Shown one piece after another: positions 56,907 through 64,000 of a stretch of DNA of 64,000 bases. The first letter of the stretch is position 1; each line of letters starts with the position of its first letter. The notes under the pieces are model-generated. The model had not been told where the DNA came from and ran no database searches. It saw only the letters and a program-made list of their open reading frames with translations. The position numbers were made by a program, and so were the translations under genes. Source of the DNA: Diprion similis. Taxonomy: Eukaryota > Arthropoda > Insecta > Hymenoptera > Diprionidae. The stretch is from the NCBI RefSeq assembly GCF_021155765.1, contig NC_060106.1:689501-753500 (forward strand). Direction: 5' to 3'.

Positions 56907-58980
56907 TGTGTGTGAAGTTGGCCATGCACTTTTTGAAAATTGTAATTATAAATATTGTGCCAAGTTGTGCTAAACGTGTGCAAACTTGTGCCGTTTACGC
57001 GCCTTTCTTAACTTCAACGGTTTTCGAAAAAATTGCAAAAATCGAAAATGTGATAAGCCCAGCACTTTTGGAAAATCGGCAAAATAAAAATTGTGCTAGA
57101 TTGTGCTCGATTTGTGCTACCTTGTGCCGTATTCGGTTTTTTCAAAAATCTGTACTTAGCGGTAAAAAAAAAATTGAAAAAAAATTAACGAGTTGGGATG
57201 AGTTGTGCTAGGTGAGTCCGTGAACTTTTCCCACTCACAAAAATCCCTTCGACCTACCCTTGCACCAGTGAAGATGAATTTTTTTCCGGCTGACTTTCAA
57301 ATTTCCGAAATTTTCTAAATTTCGAAAATCCGCAAATTGTGTTAAGTTGTGCTAGGCGAGTACGTGAACTTTTCCCTCTCGCTAAAATCCCTCCGACCTA
57401 CCCTTGCACTAGTAAAGATGAATTTTTCTTCCAGCTGACTTTCAAATTTCCAAAATTTTCGAAATTTAGAAAATCCGCGAATTGTGCTGAGTTGTGCTAG
57501 GCGAGTACGTGAAGTTTTTCCTCTCACAAAAATAGCTTCGACCTACCCTCGCACTAGTGAAGATGAATTTTTCTTCCAGCTGACTTTCAAATTTCCAAAA
57601 TTTTCGAAATTTAGAAAATCCGCAAATTGTGCTGAGTTGTGCTAGGCGAGTATGTGAACTTTTTCCACTCACAAAAATAGCTCTGAGCCACCCTTGCACT
57701 AGTAAAAATGAGTTTTTCTCCAAGGTGACAATCGAGTTTTCGAAATTTTCAAAGTTATTCGTTTTCTCCAAGTTGTTCCGAGCTTGCGCCAACTTGTGCC
57801 ATAGCCCGTTCTTCTAAAAACTCGCACAAGACTCGAATAACTCCGAATATTTGTTCGAAATAGACGAGAAAAACGAATTCTGATGTTCAACTCTAATATA
57901 AACTCTAAATAAAAACTTTTCACTCGTTTTCTGATAAATTTTATTCCTTTCTGGAATGACTTCTATAATGTTTTTTCTGAAAAGTGAAAATATCAAACGT
58001 GTACGTAATTCAAAGGGCAGTTTGCCGAAACAACCAAAGTGCCAGATTTTAAATTGTTTAGGAAAAACAAAAACTTCGTGATAGACAAACACAAATGTTG
58101 ACAGCCAGTAGATTTTGGAAACTTGATTACTGACAGCCTTGACCAGCGAAAATATCAACTGGTGCATTTGAAAAAAAAATTTGCAAAAGTGGCCTCACAC
58201 CGAAACTCTGTAAACTCATTCCAATTTTCATTTCTTTATTTCAGAGGGAGCTCACCCTGAATACGGTTATAAAAACATTTTTCACAGCAATATAATGTAC
58301 TACTATGTCTCCTGCGTATTGTTCTTAATAATGAACATGCTCAAAATTGGTAGTTTATACGGTATTCTGAAAGGCTTTTCATCAGGACCCTTACATTCGT
58401 ACATCAGACAACTTCTTTTTTTGGATGAATGTTTACTAGTCAGCCGGAATAAAAATTCATTCTTAAGAGTGCAAGGGTAGGTCAAAGCTATTTTTGTGAG
58501 AGGAAAAACTTCACGTACTTGCCTAGCACAACTCAGCACAATTCGCGGATTTTCTAAATTTCGAAAATTTTGGAAATTTGAAAGTCAGCCGGAAAAAAAA
58601 TTCATCTTCACTGGTGCAAGGGTAGGTCGAAGGGATTTTTGTGAGTGGGAAAAGTTCACGGACTCACCTAGCACAACTCATCCCAACTCGTTAATTTTTT
58701 TTCAATTTTTTTTTTACCGCCAAGTACAGATTTTTGAAAAAACCGAATACGGCACAAGGTAGCACAAATTGAGCACAATCTAGCACAATTTTTATTTTGC
58801 CGATTTTCCAAAAGTGCTGGGCTTATCACATTTTCGATTTTTGCAATTTTTTCGAAAACCGTTGAAGTTAAGAAAGGCGCGTAAACGGCACAAGTTTGCA
58901 CACGTTTAGCACAACTTGGCACAATATTTATAATTACAATTTTCAAAAAGTGCTGGGCCAACTTCACACACATTTGCAAT
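56907..58980. mobile_element. Foldback element with about 500-bp inverted arms
   Basis: The left arm starting TGTGTGTGAAGTTGGCC (about 56910) matches the reverse complement of the right arm (ending about 58975) nearly perfectly through about 57,330/58,560, then more loosely. Between the arms are 145-bp tandem units and a roughly 650-bp unique centre (57790-58440). No coding region is convincing; frames in the arms are palindrome by-products. The phrase TTGTGCTA and its complement recur throughout. Confidence 0.88.
57205..57785. repeat. 145-bp tandem repeat, four units, inside the foldback element
   Basis: Units start with GTGCTAGG at 57205, 57349, 57494 and 57639. Each contains CGACCTACCCTTGCAC-like and TTTCAAATTTCC-like segments. 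One to two inverted units are also present in the right arm (58435-58680). Confidence 0.9.
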
Positions 58981-58998
58981 TCTTATGCGGGGTCAGAG

Positions 58999-61466
58999 AT
59001 GAAATTTAATTTCAAAGAAATATACAAAACGAGTACCACTGAGAGTTATTTACAAGAAGCTTCTGTTGATGCTGATGCTGAGGAACGAATACGTTGCGAT
59101 GATACTACCTTAGCAGATCATTTTACATCACCTTCTGACTTTTTCGATAAATTTTGGATAGGAAATGAACTGAAACTTAGAAAAGGATGGTGTGATGAGT
59201 TGAACAAACATTTTGAAATAATCAATAACAAATGCGTGCTAAGTTTTGACTATCACAAAGTGCTGTACGGTACAAGGAAGACAAAATACTGTCCATTCAT
59301 AGCCGCTGCTCATTGTAAAATGCAAGGACGTTGTACATATACGTTTAAAATATACGAGAAAATCCGGAGAAAATGTGAGTTCAAGGTTCACGTATTTAAA
59401 ACAGGAAGTTACGACCAAAGTGCCGATGAAATCCACAGGAGATTTATAACTAGCGAGGCGCAACAAAATCTAGTTGCGCAACTTAAACTTACGCATGCAT
59501 GCATCCTGGCCGGAGATATGATTTCTGAGGTTCCCGAAGATTTTTTACAGGCAGGAAACAGAAACCATGCTCCATCAACAATGCTGATGAACAAGATTGC
59601 CAGCGATCATGGAAAAAAATTTGATCTTGACCCGAATTTTCATTTGTTTATTACCAAGTTGAAAAACGAATTTGATCAGAGCGAGAAATTAAAGGGAACC
59701 ATTATGAACGGATTTATACAAGGATATTGCATATATCCTTCTTTTTCCGTAACTTTGTTTTGTGAACAACAGGTCCGGTTAGTCATTGATCTGACGAAAA
59801 CGGGCTATTTGTGTTTGCATTTTGACGCGACCGGAACTGTATTTGGACAGCCCCCTGACAGTGAAAAACGGCCATTTTATTACTGTCTGGTTGTAGCAGG
59901 CGTCGACTCGATTCCAATCGCTCCTCTGGAGTTCATTACTTGCGGTCATGACGTGTATTCCATCCAGAAGTGTATTGAGCTATTTGTAATGATCCTGAAA
60001 AAACTTAGCGTCAAGAGACCTGTCGTGTCACAAATCAAAACTGACTTTAGCAAGGCTATGATACAAGCCTCTTGCAAAGCCTCTAACAACATGGACATCG
60101 TATCATATCTGGAGAAAATGTGAAAAAAAATTCATCATTCGGACAAACTGCACGCTCCAATAACCGTCATTCACGTGTGCTCGAGCCATCTAGTTAAATC
60201 CGGTAAAAAACGAATAGAGACTTTCACAAACGACGAAAAAATTAAAATTCTCCTAAAATCTGCTATTGGCTTATTGATTCATACGACGGATTTGAAGGAT
60301 GCTGTCAGTTTATTCGGTATGATCTGTCATCTTTCTGGACATCCAAAACAATGCGACGATCACGATGCATACTTCAATTAAAGCTGTGTAATGTCAAATC
60401 TCTAGATCTGTTTGACGGGATCGATACCATATCCGAGTTAGAAGACTTGGGGGATCCTCTTGTTCGGCCCAAAACGCAGCGACAACCGTCACCATTTTAT
60501 CATCTCTTCTATTCCGAGCACAGAAAAGTAATGGAAGTGTCGGCAGACGCTAATGATGCGAACCCACTTTACGTTCCCCAATTTGTAGCGTACCTCGTAG
60601 ATGAGCTTCTACCATATTACCCACTGTGGTCCGGAGTAGCTGTCAAAGAGTTAGGGGTCAGGAGGAATTCTAATGCTCCAGTTGAAAATTGGAATAAAAC
60701 CATGAAAAAATACTTGTTTGACGATAAAATGAGACAACTAATTCCGCGAGCGATTACGATATTGGCGAAAAATGTCCAAAACAAATTATTGCAAAGAAAA
60801 TATGACTGCCGTACCACACGACAGAAACAAAACAAATCACGTCGGAATAAGAACAATTCAGAGAAAAAAGATGGTGAGGATGTCGATCTGCCAAATACTC
60901 CATGTGAAACGCTGATTGTGAGTCGGCAAAAAAAAAAGAATTCTCCTAAAGGTGAAAAGCACTGTACAGATAACTCGGTCGCATATCAACATTCCGATTT
61001 GTTTCCAAACACCAAACGGTGAAAGGCAATAAAGGCTTTTCACATAACGAAAGTTATCATGGAAAAGGAAGCAAGAAATACCGATGCAGAAATGGAGATC
61101 GATCATGACCTGACCACAGAAAACTGGTGCAGGCAATCAACAGCTGTGCCATATAACGGAGGGTTCACAAACTTTCCCAAAGATGTAAAACATTGGCAGG
61201 AAAACAGAGACTTTAGGCCAGAAGAAAATCCGATTAGGGCCAATGAAGTAAATAACAAGAGTTCGACGTTGTCATTGAATCCGTCCTTGCTACAAGTTCC
61301 GTGGCAACAAGTTTACATCGACACTTATCCGGAAAACTGGAGAAATTTGGCATTTCACTTATTTAGTGTTTTGATCGACGAGCGATGTCTCCAAACATTG
61401 CTCCCTGGTGAGCGCTTGGATGACAATATTGTCAATATTTTTTTACAATGGTTATTATTTTCTTGA
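58999..61466 (+). pseudogene. MULE/KDZ-like transposase with truncated Ulp1-like C-terminus
   Basis: A long + reading, 58999-60123 and 60124-60381 in one frame, then about 60365-61022 and 61023-61466 in another. An N-terminal Cys/His region (CPFIAAAHCKMQGRC) precedes an RNase H-like core with LHFDATGT and IKTDFSKAM as likely catalytic acids, and a basic stretch (KQNKSRRNKNN). The end, LPGERLDDNIVNIFLQWL, looks like the beginning of a Ulp1/C48 cysteine protease and is cut off at 61466. Stops lie at 60121, 60379 and 61020, with a frame shift near 60370. Fusion of DDE transposases with Ulp1-type proteases is known in MULE and KDZ elements; which superfamily this is remains uncertain, and no terminal repeats were found. 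Confidence 0.6.
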
Positions 61467-61822
61467 CCTCAGTGATAATGTGAATGGGGTGTTTGTCTTG
61501 GATATGCGGGTCAATATCAAAAAGACAACTGTTAGGTTGACGTTTCGACCCAAGTGAGGGCCTTCCTCAGAACGACATTCATTGACAAGACATCTGTCAT
61601 AGAAAACAACAAAACAACATTGTATATTTGTTCAGCATAAAAATTAAAGAAAAGAAAAACTAGGGGATAACGGGTAAATTTAACCTAGTATTTACCTGGA
61701 TAAATTAGAATCTCACACGCGACCAAAAGCGAAGACGAACATTATTGACAAAACATCTGTCATAGAAAAAAGAACAAACCAGGTAATTGTACAAGTTTGT
61801 TAAGGTTGAGAGAAAAAAGAAA
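61467..61822 (-). mobile_element. Penelope-like fragment with direct repeats
   Basis: On the minus strand CTGAGGA, a stem (GGCCCTCACTTGGGTC) and GAAAC at 61570-61542 resemble the hammerhead core at Penelope ends, with one change in CTGATGA. A roughly 35-bp segment (GACAAGACATCTGTCATAG) occurs at about 61590 and again, slightly changed, at 61750. No coding sequence. It appears to truncate the preceding pseudogene. Confidence 0.4.
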
Positions 61823-61842
61823 ATATAATAATAATAATAATT
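61823..61842 (-). repeat. (TTA)n tail of the LINE
   Basis: A TAA/TTA microsatellite ends the LINE on its 3' side. Such tails are typical of several non-LTR clades. Confidence 0.7.
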
Positions 61843-62047
61843 TCATTGCTTCCAGGGTCCATTTCCCATAGCAAGGGGAATACAATTTATTTTACATATA
61901 AAAGAATTCACATTTAGTTCGACAATAAAAACCTTGTTAAATCTCCACGTTTGAAAAATGAATCACAGCATGCATATAAATAACAGTAAAGACAATAATT
62001 CAATAAATAACATTTTCAATAAACAAGAAGTTTTAGCTGTGACTGGG

Positions 62048-63502
62048 TCACTCATTCAGAATGAAAGCACGTAATTTACATGAATTTCTTATAAAATAGA
62101 AAATGGCCATGATGGCTTCCATGTTGAGATCACTTTTTAATATATCTTGGGTTGCGAGAAGAGAATCAAAATAAGGGATTAAGTAATGTCGTCGATAGTG
62201 TTTCAGTTGAGCGCATGATGTTTGAAGGTGTTCAATTGAGTCAGGTTCTCCAAGGTTGCAGATCGGGCAGTTTTCCGGGTACTGCAGTTTGTGACGGTGA
62301 CCATCGACCGTTAGGCTTGTGGCGTATTGGCTAGCAAGTCTGAGTTGCATGAAAACTCTGGCTGCTTGGAGACAGATCCTACACTTCAGATCATGGCACC
62401 GAGCAGTACTGATTCTGTATGTTGATTGAAGGTAGTGTGCATTTGCAGCTAGTTGTAAGTCTTGTTGGCGCAGGAATATTTTGTATTTGCTTAGAAATAG
62501 ATCCTTATGGGAGTTCCAGGTGGTGAAGCTCAGGTCTTGAAGCGATTTGGCAGTATTGGGACTAACCTCCCTGATGATTTCGAGAAACTTAGACATCCAG
62601 TTAAACTTGGGTGTCATTTGAGTGTTCATTGCTAATTGGTGCAGTCTGTGAAGGCATATTCTGGGCAGCCGTTTGTGTTCCATCTTCAGGATTTTTAGAA
62701 TCCAATTCCAGGTGTCTTTAATGGCACTGACTGCGACCGGGGTTCTCCCCAGTTCAACTCTTATTAGTGCCACTGCAGTGTTCGTCGGGAGCCCATAAAC
62801 TTTTTTGAAGAAGTTGCACTGTACTCTTTCCAGCAGCTCTAGGTGAGGCATTTCCCAAATAAGTGCGGCGTAAAGCAGTGTTGACTCCACTATACTGTCA
62901 AACAGCTTGAAAATGCTATCGGTTGAGTCAATTTTAACTTTAAATACTGTGCCTGTCACCATGTCAACAGCGAGTTGAGCTTTAGCTGTGTTGTTAAGAG
63001 CAGTAGTTCGACCAAATCCACTCGGTGTGATTGTGAGTCCTAGGTAATCATAACTCTTTTGGATTTCAACTGCTTCAGCTCCATAATAAAATGCTAAGTT
63101 GTTTTTGACACGCCCTGCTTTTCTACAGCAGATAATTTTAGTCTTGTCAGTGTTTACCACCAACTTATTTATCTGACAGTATTGATGCAGCGTTTTTAGT
63201 TTCTTCCGCATGTCATTTTCTGAGCTTGCCAAAATAACCAAGTCATCAGCGTACAATAGCGACAAGATGTTGGAGAGACCATCTATGTCAAGACCAATGA
63301 GTCCCTTTTCTCTGAAAAATTCCTCCAAGTCAGCGATGAATAGAATGAATGAAAGGGGACTCAGGATTTCACCTTGTAGAACGTCTTCCGTTGTGCAGAA
63401 ATTTTTTGAGTATTCACCCTCAATCTTGACCTTAAATGAAGCTGAATTATATAGATTTCTAAGCAGCCTGACTAACTTCGCACTAATTCCTTGAAGAAAA
63501 AG
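62048..63502 (-). pseudogene. Non-LTR retrotransposon RT (LINE), 5' part cut by a copia insertion
   Basis: About 485 residues of open frame. LQGEILSPLSF and LLYADDLVILA are RT motifs B and C with the catalytic YADD; LNTDKTK-like sequence (VVNTDKTKIICC) and a long C-terminal region follow. The region ends in a CCHC-like finger (CPICNLGEPDSIEHLQTSC). A 3' UTR of about 200 bp and a (TTA)n tail complete the 3' end. The likely clade is I/Jockey/CR1-like; I cannot be more precise. The coding sequence reads up to 63503, where a copia LTR begins, so the endonuclease part would lie beyond the copia element, outside the window. No stop is seen in the visible part, so the LINE itself may be fairly young. 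Confidence 0.9.
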
Positions 63503-63809
63503 TGTTAGAATACTGTATTTATACATTTCCGTGATCTAGGTTTGCTTTGTATATAGCTATTATGTATGTGAGATGGTATGTGTGTGTGACATGCGAGACA
63601 TTGAATAACATCTTAGTCTACATCTTCCTGCCGCTGTGGCATGACCACCCGTTTATACCGACAAGTTAGGCTAACTACGCTGCGACACTTTTGTTTTCTT
63701 TTGTTCTGTATATTGTTCATATTTCCTTTCTTCCCACGATCAATAAATGATCCTTTAATTACAAGATATTGGTCCAGTTCTATTCCCATTCCACAACCAA
63801 ATCACAATA
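63503..63809 (+). repeat. 5' LTR of a copia element
   Basis: The 307-bp segment begins TGTTAGAATACT and ends just before GGTTATGGGCCCAG, the primer-binding site used by copia. The start resembles the LTR start of Drosophila copia. AATAAA lies near 63742. It interrupts the LINE reading; AAAAG at 63498-63502 is the candidate left copy of a 5-bp target duplication whose partner is outside the window. Confidence 0.75.
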
Positions 63810-63823
63810 GGTTATGGGCCCAG
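63810..63823 (+). promoter_or_regulatory. Copia primer-binding site (initiator tRNA-Met half)
   Basis: GGTTATGGGCCCAG directly follows the LTR. Established knowledge: copia is primed by a fragment of initiator tRNA-Met at this sequence. Confidence 0.8.
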
Positions 63824-63941
63824 GACACTGGTGAATAAATCTGAGATTCAATTCTTGCAAGTTAGTTTCGGACGTGGTAGACGAAATACATATACGAGCA
63901 CAAGTGATATCGCGCGCGAGTGTTTTCCGTCCAAAGCGAAC

Positions 63942-64000
63942 ATGGATGACGATTTTCTGACGAGAGGCGTGAGGCTGTTTAACGGGCACAATTTTAAATC
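63942..64000 (+). CDS. Start of copia Gag-Pol, runs off the window
   Basis: An ATG at 63942, 118 bp after the primer-binding site, opens a frame of 19 codons to the window end (MDDDFLTRG, RLFNGHNFK). The LFNGHNF motif corresponds to the conserved L-N-G-x-N-(F/Y) start of copia Gag. Only the first residues are visible, so intactness is unknown. Confidence 0.7.
   Translation, partial: MDDDFLTRGVRLFNGHNFK

Noticed and set aside
56774-57211. 145-residue + frame and its mirror at 58979-58668
   Set aside because: Most of it is foldback-arm sequence; identical peptides on opposite strands reflect the inverted repeat, not two genes.
1-64000. CRISPR arrays, bacterial operons, rRNA and tRNA genes
   Set aside because: The repeats seen are tandem or inverted eukaryotic types without spacers; genes have introns; no cloverleaf-compatible A/B box pair was found by eye.

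Overview
This window looks like a stretch of an arthropod genome, most likely insect; the order cannot be fixed from the sequence, though the mix would fit a hymenopteran. It is AT-rich and intron-bearing. I find no convincing single-copy host gene. Almost everything recognisable is a transposable element or a fragment of one, and much of it is nested.

Left part (1-18,000): a broken P-element-type THAP transposase (452-3205) is followed by a tandem repeat and a decayed insect repeat-family gene (4118-5480). Next comes a well preserved ISL2EU-type DNA transposon (about 6352-10577). Its two intron-containing genes converge tail to tail: a SWIM/YqaJ exonuclease on + and a THAP-DDE transposase on -. 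After it lie a decayed multi-exon gene split by a 2.4 kb LTR-like insertion (11814-14218), and an old internally deleted copy of the retrovirus described next (14830-16729).

Centre (18,039-31,602): a complete errantivirus-like endogenous retrovirus on the minus strand. It has identical-length 1158-bp LTRs that differ at about 13 sites and is flanked by CTAC duplications. It carries gag, a gag/pol -1 slippery heptamer, a very long pol, and an env-like glycoprotein gene. Two features look unusual: a macrodomain-like segment inside pol between a roughly 600-residue low-complexity linker and the integrase, and a promoter-equipped, spliced small ORF running antisense between env and the 3' LTR. 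Three lesions disable this copy: a solo LTR inside integrase, a homopolymer frameshift, and a 13-bp duplication in env.

31,607-41,480 is mostly non-coding. It holds an LTR/primer-binding-site remnant, tandem repeats, a TATA-type promoter candidate and a 353-bp MITE with an 8-bp target duplication.

Right part (41,486-56,610): one PIF/Harbinger transposon stretched to 15 kb. Its transposase has a single nonsense codon. Its Myb/SANT-like partner gene is intact over five exons, because the later insertions all fall in its last intron: a pogo/Tigger element carrying its own palindromic MITE, and a Penelope-like element with hammerhead-ribozyme-like cores, itself split by a Ty3/gypsy element. Beyond lie a foldback element, a MULE/KDZ-like transposase pseudogene with a truncated Ulp1-like end, a Penelope fragment, a LINE reverse transcriptase, and the start of a copia element that interrupts the LINE and runs off the window.
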